From positions 14,309,000-14,372,999 of the forward strand of contig JAQFVV010012404.1 of assembly GCA_028023455.1 (NCBI GenBank): DNA of 64,000 bases, given 5' to 3'. A program made the position numbers and the translations under genes. The stretch comes from Epiperipatus broadwayi. Lineage: Eukaryota; Onychophora; Udeonychophora; Euonychophora; Peripatidae. This document shows, in pieces, positions 23,708 through 34,570 of the stretch (positions are counted from its first letter, which is position 1; every line of letters starts with the position of its first letter). The notes under the pieces were generated by a model that was given only the letters and a program-made list of their open reading frames with translations, was not told where the DNA came from and did not search any database.

Positions 23708-26041
23708 TTAATTTAATGCCCCGCTACTTTTACTACCTTTTATATTTTTCTTTGGTATTGTTGGGATACCACTAGTAGAAGGCTGATTCTCATTCAGAAT
23801 TCTACTCTTAACTGTTGGCCTACTGAGGTGGCTATTCTGTCTACCATAGGGATTCGTCCTATAATATCCTTTTTCTCTAACTAACTTCCTCCTTCCCATA
23901 TGTGACCTATCTGCAAAATTGATATTACTCACCATCGGATGGGTGTCTCTATTTACCCTAATTCTATTATCAATATTCCTATCGCTGGTCTCTAACGAAT
24001 CTAAAATTTCTACTACCTCTTCTATGGTATGTCTGTCAGCAGCAATCAAGATCTGCTCTATATGCCTCGGCAGATTATGGCGAATTATTCGCACAATTTG
24101 TGTCTCAGATAAAGGATAAGCTGTCAAGGTTTTCAATTTGACGGCCTGACTCCTGAAAAACTGAGTATAACTACCCTTATTTACATGATATCTTTCCTGA
24201 GATATCTGATATCTCAGGTTATCTTGGCGGTCTTCCCCCCAAAAACTGGCTAACATAAGATATTTGAAGTCTCCATATGTTTCTGGTTTAATAAATAATG
24301 ATTGCCACCAGTCTTTAGATGCTGCACACAAATGGTTAGCGGCAATAGCAATCTTTTCTATCTCAGATAAATGACATAAGGTGAATAACTCCTCCAGATT
24401 CTGGAGATACTCGTGTGGATTCTCCAGATATTCACCTCTAAAAAATTTTATTTTTAAGAATTTTAAGGCCATGGAGCTATTACTTTCTGGCTCTAGCATG
24501 ACTTTACTTCTAGCCTCATTTAATGGATCGTATATTGATTCTACTGGATTAATTACCGTATGTAACTCAGATATTACTTGGTTATTATGACCATTATTTG
24601 TTTCCTTTACTTGAGTTTCAGATAAACCTTTACTTTGAACAACTTTTTTACTTTTTGTAAAATTATCCCTATTATAGTCTATAGCTTGCATTCGACTCTC
24701 TAATTCTAACTTATAGTTCTGCCATTCACAGTCTATTCTCTTTGAACTATCTTTTAGGCCTACATTTAAGTGTTTAATCTGTTGTTCCAATTGGTTAATA
24801 GTTTCATCTTTATCTATCCCGAATTTATCTTCTAACCTTTGATAGACTTTACTCTCACACTGAGTCATTAATTCCCCTATTTCATCTTGGAGATTATTAT
24901 GTAATAGCTGTGCATTACTCTTTATTATATCATTAAAATTTTCTACTCTTCCCATAACTTGACTTAGCTCACTTTCTAGATTTTGATTAATCTCACATTG
25001 GGTTAACTCTTGAGTTTCTAGTTTAGCTATTAATCTGGTAATCTGGCTCTGACATCCTTTCACTACATTGTCAGGTGCTAGAGTTATATTTTTAACTTCC
25101 TCTTTCAAATTACTAACTTCACTTCTAGCACTGTCTAATTCTCCCTTAATAGATTCAACTCTATCCTGAACTTCTCTTTGAAATACTACTGTTTCCTTTT
25201 GATAATTTCTTATTTCCTGTACTTCATTGTTTAATACAATATATTGACTTTTAAAGTCCTGCTGGATAGCCTCAATCATATTTTCTGCCCTTTCAGAATT
25301 TGTTTCGATCTCTTTCCTTATTCTTATTTCCAGCTTTTCAGAGGCCAATTTTGATTCTTCTACATGATTTCTCAAATCTTCCCTTAAGTCCTTTATCTCC
25401 TGTACTTGATTTTGAGATGTCTCTTTGATCTCCTGCATTTGATTCTCTAATTTAATATTTAAATTTTGTATCTGACTTTTTAATTCACTATTTGATTGTT
25501 CTAATTTACTATTTGAGTTTTGGATCTGACTTTTTAATTCACTATTTGATTGTTCTAATTTACTATTTGAGTTTTGGATCTGACTTTTTAATTCACTATT
25601 TGATTGTTCTAATTTACTATTTGAGTTTTGGATCTGACTTTTTAATTCACTATTTGATTGTTCTAATTTACTATTTGAGTTTTGGATCTGACTTTTTAAT
25701 TCACTATTTGATTGTTCTAATTTACTATTTGAGTTTTGGATCTGACTTTTTAATTCACTTTTTAATTCACTATTTGAGTTTTGTATCTGACTTTTCAATT
25801 CACTATTTGATTTTTCTAATTTTTTCAAGAATTCCTCCAATGTATTTCTCATTAATTGATCTGGCTCATTTTCATGTTTTCCCTTTATTATTGTGGCTTC
25901 TTCTGGGTTAGCTATATCCAAATCTTCCCCTTCCTCTTTTAATTGTACACTAAAATATGGAGTCTGTGTATCAGGGGATTGTAACTCTTGGGATCCTCCC
26001 AAATCCTCAGAAATACTATGATTATCTTTGTTTTCACTCAT
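23708..26041 (-). CDS. gag: Gag polyprotein, 777 residues, long coiled coil
   Basis: This is an intact frame of 777 residues. Residues 1-75 are acidic. Residues 78-198 are built from about six 18-residue units (SNSELKSQIQNSNSKLEQ). Residues about 200-520 continue as a Glu/Lys/Gln-rich, heptad-like region that should form a long coiled coil. Residues about 524-685 resemble a Ty3/Gypsy capsid core, with FFRGEYLENPHEYL, ASKDWWQS and YPLSETQIVRIIRHNLP. The tail is basic (GRRKLVREKGYYRTNPYGRQ) and could bind RNA; I see no CCHC zinc knuckle. By homology Gag assembles cytoplasmic particles that carry element RNA. The start is the first ATG after the leader, about 550 bases past the PBS. The integrity of this frame beside a deleted pol is notable. 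The capsid match is the firmest part; the coiled-coil function is inferred. Confidence 0.82.
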   Translation of the reverse strand: MSENKDNHSISEDLGGSQELQSPDTQTPYFSVQLKEEGEDLDIANPEEATIIKGKHENEPDQLMRNTLEEFLKKLEKSNSELKSQIQNSNSELKSELKSQIQNSNSKLEQSNSELKSQIQNSNSKLEQSNSELKSQIQNSNSKLEQSNSELKSQIQNSNSKLEQSNSELKSQIQNSNSKLEQSNSELKSQIQNLNIKLENQMQEIKETSQNQVQEIKDLREDLRNHVEESKLASEKLEIRIRKEIETNSERAENMIEAIQQDFKSQYIVLNNEVQEIRNYQKETVVFQREVQDRVESIKGELDSARSEVSNLKEEVKNITLAPDNVVKGCQSQITRLIAKLETQELTQCEINQNLESELSQVMGRVENFNDIIKSNAQLLHNNLQDEIGELMTQCESKVYQRLEDKFGIDKDETINQLEQQIKHLNVGLKDSSKRIDCEWQNYKLELESRMQAIDYNRDNFTKSKKVVQSKGLSETQVKETNNGHNNQVISELHTVINPVESIYDPLNEARSKVMLEPESNSSMALKFLKIKFFRGEYLENPHEYLQNLEELFTLCHLSEIEKIAIAANHLCAASKDWWQSLFIKPETYGDFKYLMLASFWGEDRQDNLRYQISQERYHVNKGSYTQFFRSQAVKLKTLTAYPLSETQIVRIIRHNLPRHIEQILIAADRHTIEEVVEILDSLETSDRNIDNRIRVNRDTHPMVSNINFADRSHMGRRKLVREKGYYRTNPYGRQNSHLSRPTVKSRILNENQPSTSGIPTIPKKNIKGSKSSGALN
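25448..25810 (-). repeat. 54-bp in-frame minisatellite inside gag
   Basis: About six near-perfect 54-base units encode the 18-residue gag repeat. The unit length is a multiple of three, so copy-number change keeps the frame open. Near-identity among units implies recent expansion or homogenisation. Confidence 0.92.
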
Positions 26042-26596
26042 ATTAAAATTCTAACTCTTTTAGTATTTAACAGTACTGAAATATTAGCAATGAACTATTA
26101 ATAAATTTATCGATAAGAAATTATTGACAAGACATCCTGCCTCCATGCCTCTCCTACCAAAAACAATCTACACCAAAAACTATGCTCTGACATTTAATAT
26201 CCCTAAAGCTCCAACATTAACTACTAAATATGCTTTTTTTTTTTTTCACATGCTTCTTGGTCCATATAAATATCATTAGATATTATGTAATATAGCATAA
26301 GTGCCAATCACAAGACCAGACAAACAGATCATCATAAATGATAAAATCATTACAGTGTTTTATGGAATTGCCTACAGACCACAACATCCTAAACTGACAA
26401 CTTAATTATTTATTTTTCAGTGGCAAAAGATTAGATCATATAATAGATATTCACATAATATCTTATGGCTAAAACAATTCATTATTGGCAAATATTTTTA
26501 ATCAATGAATAACTAATCCATTCAAGTGCAAACAATATTAATATTGACTTCAAGAAAAGTTTACTAAATTCCTCGTGGCCAGCTATAGCCATCGAA

Positions 26597-26618
26597 GGCC
26601 CCTGTAGTTGGGCGGCCA
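26597..26618 (-). promoter_or_regulatory. PBS-like site of the giant-LTR element
   Basis: Two bases after the 5' LTR end (minus strand ...GGGTTAGA-AA) comes TGGCCGCCCAACTACAGGGG. It starts with TGG and resembles the PBS of LTR element A (TGGTGCTCAACGTGGGGCC) apart from small indels. The tRNA partner is not determined. Confidence 0.6.
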
Positions 26619-26620
26619 TT

Positions 26621-29600
26621 TCTAACCCAGTCTATTTTTATTAGTTTAGTTTATTTTAGTTTCGTTATTTATTTGCACCCATGACACTAATTTTTCAGGT
26701 TGTTGTTAAGGCAACCAAAATAAAGCAACATATCCATTAATTTTCCAATATGATCTAAAATACTTTTCATATAATACAATTGTACATTCAATTCTCTTAA
26801 GCCATGCCACGATTGTAATAACAACAATAATTGATCACTTATTAATTTAAAGAATAATTATAATAATATTAATCTCAGGGTTCTTTGTTTCATGTAAGGA
26901 AATGCTCGGCAGTATTGTGTTGTCGCATATGACTGGCATTCTGGTCGGCTATAGGAAACATTTATTTTACTTAAATTCAATGTGTCTTCATCTCTCATAT
27001 CAACTGCTATATTATTTAAAGAGATGATAATTCTATTCAATAATGACGTATAATTTTGAATAACACAGCCCTTTTTTTTTTTCAGAATCTCAGTCAGAAT
27101 AATAAAAAGACAAGGGTGCTTTTTGTGTCCTTCCATCATCCATGACAACACAATAATATAACTAAGATTTATTACTTAGACAATTTAACTAAATGGGAAT
27201 GGAATAATGTGCAACCAAAGTTAATGGTTTGGGAATAAATTCATTTTTTTTTTTTTTTACACAAAGGTGAATGTTTAGTCTTAAGTTTTCAACTCCATAA
27301 ATAATTATCATTAAACTAAAATATAATGACATATTCCGATCTGCTTAACTTTATTTATCTGGTATATTAAGTTTTTAAGAATTTGGAATGATTTCGGACT
27401 CAAGAAAAGGTTTTGCAAATATTGTGCAAACACTTATATTTAGCATATAAAAACAAAAAAAATGAATCTACAACAAATTTTAACAAGACTATAATTTATT
27501 ATTATCACAAAAAAAAATATATGAACATTTATTCAATAATCCCATAGTAATACAAAAATATAAAATATAACTGACATTAATCTGTATACTCTTTTGGTTA
27601 TGGACTAGAGGTTACTACTTCTCCTGTATGCAATCATATGGATTGATTAACTAAAAGTACATTTCATTACCAATACATTGTTTATTAAATTTTGGTAACC
27701 TTGTAGAAGCTTTTATTCAAAATTATTGACTAACTATTTTTTTTTTTTTTTAAATGATTAATCCCATCATATGCAATACGCAAAATATTAAATTTATTTC
27801 TAATACATTTACTTTATTTATGGTCTTTAATGGGATAACCTATTCTAATTATAGGCCAGTTATCAGAAGTTACACTTACCATCTTACATTTAACTTAATG
27901 CTAACTTAAGTTATGATACAAATTTTATTCATACGTATAATTTTAAATATGAGTATTATTTAATTACTAACCAGAATTAAATATTGCATTTGAATATTCC
28001 TTCAGTAAATAAGCGTTTTAAATTACGCAATTTTAATTACTTTCTCCATTGATTTACTTGTCAAATACTAGCAATATTTAGCAGCACAATACAGATATTG
28101 ATCTTAGTTACTAACGCACTATTTATACTAAAGTGGATCTTGAGGAACTAACACCTCCAATATAACCTTTATCTTGCCCGAACTTTCAAAATTAAGCACA
28201 ATAATCAACACCTTCCATGGTGGAGCTATCTTTATTTTCACATGAGGAATATGGAATAACCACGAAGGTCTGTAGAGTAATCTACTACATTAAAATATTT
28301 TGGTGGTTTCTTGCCTCTTACTTGGGCATACAACGAACACACACCAAATACAATCCTCTCCTGGGATTTAAACGAATGAAGCATACTAAATGCTAGATAA
28401 ATTCTTGATCGTCCTATCTATGAGAATCGATCACTTGGGCTATAAACATACCCGAACATTATCTTTATAATCTTCCTCTCATGGAAAACAAAGCTTTTGG
28501 GGAGATCATTTTTCATCCCACAAAATAAATACATTATAATTATTACCTATGCGAATATTAAGCATATACCAATGCTATATCTGGGCAGGATAAGTAAATA
28601 CACTGATTATAATAAACTTATGTTACCGGGTATACTTTGATCAACATCTGAAATCAATGGACATCATAGAATAAAAGTATAATAATTTTAATTTTAATAA
28701 AGGAACATTCAAAAATAGTTGGTAGCATACTATCTTAAACTAAATAAAGTGGATGTGTTATTTAAGAATAATTAGGAATAAATTCCTCAATTAATACAGT
28801 ATAAATTCGTTTCAAAACTTTAACAAGAAATATTTTGTTATAGCATTTTTTTTTTTTTTAGTTACTTCTGATAATTTTCAATATTTATTTTACCCCTTAA
28901 ATATCTAAATATTTTTCTTTTACGTATCTAACATACAAAATTTCTACCTACAATTGTATGTAATAATTAAAACATATTTTATAGATTTTTTTTTTTCGTG
29001 TTAAATATCAACTTAACCTATAATAATTATATTAAAACATACCTTTGTCATTACAAGGCTATTAAATATCACTTGACCATACAGACTTTAACCTATGTGA
29101 TATAACAAAAAAAATACATATCATTTATAACTTAGTTTTAAACAATCATTAATTAACAAGTGCATACTCTCTCATTAGAAAATGTTTTTCTGTTGAGCAA
29201 TTGGTCCAGGTGAAGAGCTTTATCCAGTCGTATTTCACGAAGCAAGTTTAAAAACAATAAACGCATGGTATTATTTCCTTTAAATAAAAGTTTTCTCTTA
29301 TTTTGTGCGTTTAATAAATTAGGTAAAGAAAAATATAGCAGAATTGAAGATTAATTCTTACTTGAATTAAACTACTACAATTTTGGGATCCAAGAAAAAA
29401 AATAGACTTCTAACATAGACGAATATTTGACTATAGACGATAAACATACACAATATTTTTTTTTATTGACGATACGTATACTTATTAGCTAGCTTACTTA
29501 TGGACGAAAATGCGCAATTTTCCGAGAGATTATTATGATAATAACTGCAGTCAATTTACGTGTACATGAAGTTTTAATAATTCCAACTGATGTATAATAT

Positions 29601-30961
29601 AATATATCATTTATTTTTATCATTAAGTCACTAAGATATTTGGTTTTGTTCATACTTTAGGAATTATAAATTTTTTTTTTAACGGTAACTTCTCCGTAAG
29701 AATGCCCCTATATAACTTTTCCTATATTTACTCTGAGAAAGTTTATATTTTTTTTTATATTTTTTTTTAAAAAATATACAGGTGCATAATTTAATCTTAT
29801 TTATCATTATTATTATTTCCAGACAATTCTTGGTGAATAAAACATATTTTAACGTATGTAACTACATTACTTGTAAAGGCAGACAATATTGAGAAAGAGC
29901 GCGAAAATGTTTCTAGTTGATTTTCCTTGGTTTCAAAATATTTCTTTCAATTATTTTTTTTTTTCTTTCTATACCAAGAAAATATCAATAAATGACATAA
30001 AGTTAATAAATAATTAATCTTTTCTTGGAAATCGCTTCTTTTCCTTAATTTAGATATAATATAATTTTTCGTGACTCTTTTAGTTACATCTGTCATTTTT
30101 GAACTTTAGCGCGAGACAATAAACTTTTAAGTATAAAAGGTCTTTAAATAGGTAGATGGCAAAGAAAATCAGGATATCTTATCAAAAAAATTTAGCCACA
30201 CATTATATTATTAAAATTTTACTTTGATTACATTTATTTCTGCAAAATAAAATGAAAAAATTGAGTTACCAAATTTCAGCACTGTTCCTTCCTTGAAAAC
30301 TAAAAGCAGACTATCTATTTTTTTTTTCAAAAAAAATGATCTTGATTATGAAATTGGTTGTTTCGTTTTGTTGTTGTTTTTTTTTTTTTTTTACTTTAGC
30401 GACCTCTTCCAGAAAAATAATCATTTGATTATAACATAAACAAAAGAAAGGAAAAACTTATTACAATCATATAGTTTTCAGTATTATTTACCTGGATTAC
30501 AAAGTAATTTGACAATATAAAAAAATAATAATAAATACATTAAATTAACAATCAGTGATGTATAATTCTTTAAACATTATTTTTTTTTTTTTTTTTTTTT
30601 AATTTTTTTTTTTTTTTTTACAAAAAGAAATTACCAGAAGTTATTGTGCTTTATGATAAGACACTCATCCACTCCCCCCTCTACCCATCCAAAATCAATT
30701 ACTGTTTAGCTTTTATACCATATTAATTTGCTCTAATTATTAATATCTCAATTAAATTATTCATGTTCTCTCTTTAAAAATGACATTGAGTTATTAAATC
30801 TATTAGTTATTCACCCAAAACATGCCAAAGTGAGTGAATAGCATACTTTATTAATCAATTATTACTATTGTTATTTTATCTTTTTATTTCTTTAAAGAAT
30901 AGCATTGTTTTCCTGCAGAAATAATGCCAAGTAAACCAAGTGTCAATAACACTAGGTTACA
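26621..30961 (-). repeat. 5' LTR of the giant-LTR element
   Basis: A 4341-base LTR matching 18845-23225 throughout. Differences seen by eye include a C/T at about 28103 (GATCTT against GATCCT), two changes in the TTATCTTTATAATC block near 28460, one near 29504 and one near 30111, plus several poly-T length changes. The right end is TAGGTTACA followed immediately by a TA repeat. It must carry the element promoter, but I could not place a TATA box with confidence. Confidence 0.88.
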
Positions 30962-32659
30962 ATATATATATATATATATATGTAACATTGATTAATAATT
31001 TATATATATATATATATATATGCTCTAGGAAGAGTTTCATGACATGATCATTAGATTATCTGCCTGCTATCTTTAATCTGATTTTAGAGTCTAGGTTAGA
31101 CAAATTGTGGAAATTTTTTCAGTTGCAAACAGTTTCAAAATTTTGTAAATAGCCAGCCCATAATTAATTCAAATTATCATCCAATAATAGATTGATTAAT
31201 GAGTATCTATTATAGACTAGAGAATTAATGTCTCAGTTTAATCTAAAATTTAATAAATATTTTTGATGAGTTTGTTATTTACACAGAATAACACATGCAT
31301 ATTACATAATTAAAGAAAATTAGATAAATCAATATAAAAATTGACAAGATTTTGATTAATACAATTTCAAAATTTATATGTAATCAGTCAAATGTTGCAT
31401 CAATCAAATGCCGTATAGTTACATGATTGTGAATTAATGAATGTAGAAATATATGATTTAAAAAATAATAAACAGACCAAAAATAAGATATGTCAGAGTT
31501 TTAAAAAAATCATAATTTGAGTTCAGGATTGAAAAAAAACGTAGATAAGGCGAAGAGTAACAGCTAAATACAATTTTGTATTGAAAGTTTATATATATAA
31601 ATAAAGAAGGAATATAAAAAACCGTAAATCGCAAGTTAATTTTCTTCTGTGAGATATTATTCAGCAAATTTTATAATTAATAAATTTAATTAATTTTGTT
31701 ATCAAAAAATGTATAACTTAATTATTTTTTCTTTTATAGAAATGCATATAATAATGAGTGTGTGTGTCTTATAATAATTTTGTGTTTGAGATATTGATTT
31801 AAGACCATTTCTATTAATGTGAGAGATATTAAAATTGCAATGGCATTTGTATTTGTTCGCACAAAATCTTCAATAGTTCTGGAGATTCACCAATAAATAT
31901 AGATAAGCTTATCAATATTCACGGTTGGATGTGTTAATTACATTCATGCCAATGATAGATATCTCATAGGACATGTTTTTATTAAGAAGTTTGAAGTTAA
32001 CTTTGAGTTACTGATTTAATAAAATAATAAAATGGTTAAAGAAACAGTTCAAAAGATTCTTCTCTCATAGTTTACTTTCCTATTGTAATACCTATAGTTC
32101 TTTCTATTTATATATAAAGCAAAATCTACATTATTTAATTTAAAGCAATCGCAAAATAATGAGAATACATTTCTTATCAAATATATTTTTTAATAATAAA
32201 AAGAAATGTACGTATAACATGTGTAACTAATTTCAAGTTTATATATATATATTGATAGGATTATAAATATAAATATTGGAAATAATATGGAAGTTGTGTT
32301 TTTATCTTCAATGTGAATAATACATGCAACACACATATTAAAAAAAGCTTGTTTAATACTATAAAATAAAAATACTAAATACATCAATTTAGTATGCTGA
32401 GCACGCTTTAGTAATCATACTCATAGCTATAATTATGCAAGAGAATTACAAGATTTATAGAAAAATCACAGAAGTTGTAATTTACATAAAATTTGATTAT
32501 AAGATGGAAATTAATTTATTTAAATGAACCACTTTTTTGACAGAGGTTGCAGGATTATTTCTTGTTGATTGAATGTATATTGTTGGTGAGGTACCAGGCC
32601 TCTTTAACTTTGGGTTTATCATCATTTTTTTTGGAACAGACAATTCTAGTTGATAACCA
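30962..32659. other. AT-rich stretch, nothing recognised
   Basis: It starts with two TA tracts (30962-30981 and about 31003-31021), then shows AT-rich unique-looking sequence with no gene, RNA or repeat that I recognise. Confidence 0.5.
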
Positions 32660-32921
32660 TTAAGCATCACATGATCACCATCTTATACTAGCACATAATT
32701 GTTTATAAACAAAGCAAAACTCTCCATACAGTATTGCCACCCTGTGCCAACCAGAGTAATCAATGAATGCCAGAAGGCTTGTGCACAAAATCCCTATCTA
32801 ATGCCCATGCATCCAATATCCCCAGATGAGTTTCTGGATTGTGGCCATCATCAGTGAGGAGCTTTGGATCTGAGAGCACTGCACCTAGATCTTAGGATCT
32901 AATGCAACCCTCCAGCACCAG
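32660..32921 (-). mobile_element. Inverted retrozyme copy facing the 33-kb array
   Basis: Read on the minus strand, this is a copy of the segment 33036-33300: the GGTGCTGGAGGGTTGCATTAG block, the hammerhead, then TTCATTGATTACTCTGGTTGG and GATGGTGATCATGTGATGC. Together with the right-hand array it makes an inverted repeat with arms of about 260 bases around a spacer of about 115 bases. Confidence 0.8.
32811..32869 (-). ncRNA. Hammerhead ribozyme copy with damaged stems
   Basis: The CTGATGA core, CACAA loop and GAAA are intact on the minus strand and stem I still pairs (ATCCAA with TTGGAT; TCCTCA with TGGGGA). Stem II has one broken pair, and the tiny stem III reads CTCA instead of CTAG, removing its only C-G pair and the usual G before the cleavage TC. 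Reduced or lost activity is likely. Confidence 0.6.
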
Positions 32922-33084
32922 ACCATATGACTATATAAGCTATTGAGCTTAGATTGAAAATATTTTTGTGTTTTCCAATTTCATTCTCATAGTTTCATTC
33001 TCATAGTTTTGTAGTTAAGTAAAGATAAAAGGTGGGTGCTGGAGGGTTGCATTAGATCCTAAGATCTAGGTGCAGTGCTCTAAG

Positions 33085-33143
33085 ATCCAAAGCTCCTCAC
33101 TGATGATGGCCACAAGCCAGAAACTAGTCTGGTGATATTGGAT
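33085..33143 (+). ncRNA. Type-I hammerhead ribozyme, near-intact (unit 1)
   Basis: Stem I outer ATCCAA (33085-33090) pairs with TTGGAT (33138-33143), and inner TCCTCA (33094-33099) with TGGTGA (33130-33135) with one mismatch. Core CTGATGA is at 33100-33106, stem II TGGC-CACAA-GCCA at 33107-33119, GAAA at 33120-33123, minimal stem III CTAG at 33124-33127, and cleavage is predicted after the C at 33129. A very short stem III is typical of PLE and retrozyme hammerheads and often implies that two copies act together. Confidence 0.75.
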
Positions 33144-33537
33144 GCATGGGCATTAGATAGGGATTTTATGCACAAGCCTCTGGCATTCATTGATTACTCT
33201 GGTTGGCACAGGGTGGCAATACTGTATGGAGAGTTTTGCTTTGTTTATAAACAATTATATGCTAGGATAAGATGGTGATCATGTGATGCTTAATGGTTTA
33301 ACACCAATCCTGCCTAATAGGATAGTGGTGGCTATGGTTGTTAAAGAGCCAAAGACACCAAAATGTATGGCAGCTGAACTGAGTTCAGACCCATATGACT
33401 ATATAAGCTATTGAGCTAAGATTGAAAACATTTTTATGTTTTCAATTACATTCACATAGTTTTGTAGTTAAGTAGAGATAAAAGGTGGGTGCTGGAGGGT
33501 TGCATTGGATCCTAAGATCTAGGTGCAGTGCTCTCAG

Positions 33538-33596
33538 ATCCAAACCTCCTCACTGACGATGGCCACAAGCCAGAAACTAGTCTGGGGATATTGGAT
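33538..33596 (+). ncRNA. Type-I hammerhead ribozyme, best-preserved (unit 2)
   Basis: Every element is present. Outer stem I ATCCAA (33538-33543) pairs with TTGGAT (33591-33596); inner stem I TCCTCA (33547-33552) pairs with TGGGGA (33583-33588), one pair being G-U. An internal loop (ACC/TA) could make the tertiary contact with the stem II loop. Core CTGACGA is at 33553-33559 (the fifth base is free to vary), stem II TGGC-CACAA-GCCA at 33560-33572, GAAA at 33573-33576, CTAG at 33577-33580, and cleavage is predicted after the TC at 33581-33582. The first stem II pair is U-A rather than the commoner G-C. Confidence 0.85.
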
Positions 33597-34140
33597 AAGT
33601 AGGCATTAGATAGTGATTTTATGCACAAGCCTTCTGGAATTCATTGACTATTCTGGTTGGCACAGGGTGGCAATACTGTATGGAGAGTTTTGCTTTGTTT
33701 AATTCTAGTGGATGTGGGTTCAAAGCCATAACCATGTTTAGACTTGTATTTGGGGGAAATATATTTAATATCTGTATTAGTTTTAGCTCGATTGTATTGA
33801 TATTTGTGCTGCAAGATTCTTGTAGAAAGGTTGATATAATATTCTTTAAAATAAAATGTGTTGCAGTTTGCATTATTGCATATAATTTTATACGTGACTT
33901 GGAAAACCTGCTCTGGGGCAGCTTATCTTTCATATTGTTAATGAGGTGATTCAAGGCATGAGGGGTGTAAAGATTAAATCTGTATGTTTCTGCACAGATT
34001 TTGTTTATACAGTGGATAACCTCTGAGTAGTAAGAAAGTGATATCCAGAGTTTTTCATCTGTTTGAGTAGGTCTGTTCCTAATTTTAGCATAGAATGTTT
34101 TAACAATATTAATAAGAGCTGAATCTTTGTATCTGATATT

Positions 34141-34270
34141 ACATAACTTATTGATGAGATATTATTTTATATAGTGCTATGTTTTTTATGTAATAGTAAT
34201 ATTAGTGATTAAGCCAATGCACATGCGCTTTAAGGATATAGCGCTATATAAAATAATATCTCATTATATA
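34141..34270. repeat. Short palindrome with SINE-tail-like ends
   Basis: GATGAGATATTATTTTATATAG and its inverted counterpart near 34245-34266 flank about 75 bases. The arm GCGCTATATAAAAT recalls the 3' tails of some SINEs. A nearby inverted match (GCCAATGCACATG at about 34214; CATGTGCATTGGC at about 34522) makes a second, wider fold. The nature of the element is not resolved. Confidence 0.5.
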
Positions 34271-34570
34271 TGTTTAATTTCAACTAAAGAATGATGGTTT
34301 GTAAATTGTAAAGATTTCACAAGTGTCATTTCTTCAAACATAACAAATGTAATTTAAAGTGATCGTGTAACACCTTCATGCTCTTATTTCCACATACTTA
34401 AGATTTGCCCATACATAAATGTTTGGGTTGAAAGAATGGGCGGATTCATTCCATTCTTTTTAAAATACTATATCTCATGTCTGGAAAAATTGAGTATTCA
34501 TTTATAATTTATCTTTAAAGCACATGTGCATTGGCTGAATTACTATAACTTATTGATGTATGTTTAATAT

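Larger units (their letters stand above)
18845..30961 (-). mobile_element. Giant-LTR Ty3/Gypsy-type retrotransposon, pol-deleted
   Basis: A 12.1-kb element on the minus strand. Its 5' LTR is 26621-30961, PBS-like site 26597-26618, gag 23708-26041, integrase C-terminus about 23347-23670, polypurine tract 23226-23236 and 3' LTR 18845-23225. The LTRs differ by only a few substitutions and homopolymer lengths by eye, so insertion was recent. LTR ends are TGTAACC...GGTTAGA, a near-perfect short inverted repeat. Both flanks are TA repeats, so the target-site duplication cannot be read. Protease, reverse transcriptase, RNase H and most of integrase are missing, so movement would depend on enzymes from another copy. 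No envelope-like frame is present. Confidence 0.88.
32922..33705 (+). mobile_element. Retrozyme-like tandem array (about 1.7 units)
   Basis: The segment starting AGACCATATGACTATATAAG at 32922 recurs at 33388, and everything between is repeated up to about 33705 with few changes. The unit defined by the two hammerhead cleavage points (33129 and 33582) is 453 bases. It encodes no protein. Retrozymes are non-autonomous elements whose tandem copies are cut by their own hammerheads into unit-length RNAs that can circularise; tandem organisation, unit size and type-I hammerheads all fit. Which element supplies reverse transcriptase is unknown; the PLEs nearby are plausible helpers because PLEs also carry hammerhead motifs. 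Confidence 0.78.

Noticed and set aside
25492-25911. 139-codon plus-strand frame of repeated YYLSFGSDFLIH units
   Set aside because: It is the antisense translation of the gag 54-bp repeat, not an independent gene.
33619-33954. Overlapping frames of 101-111 codons on both strands after the retrozyme array
   Set aside because: They start inside the non-coding retrozyme repeat and show no protein-family features.
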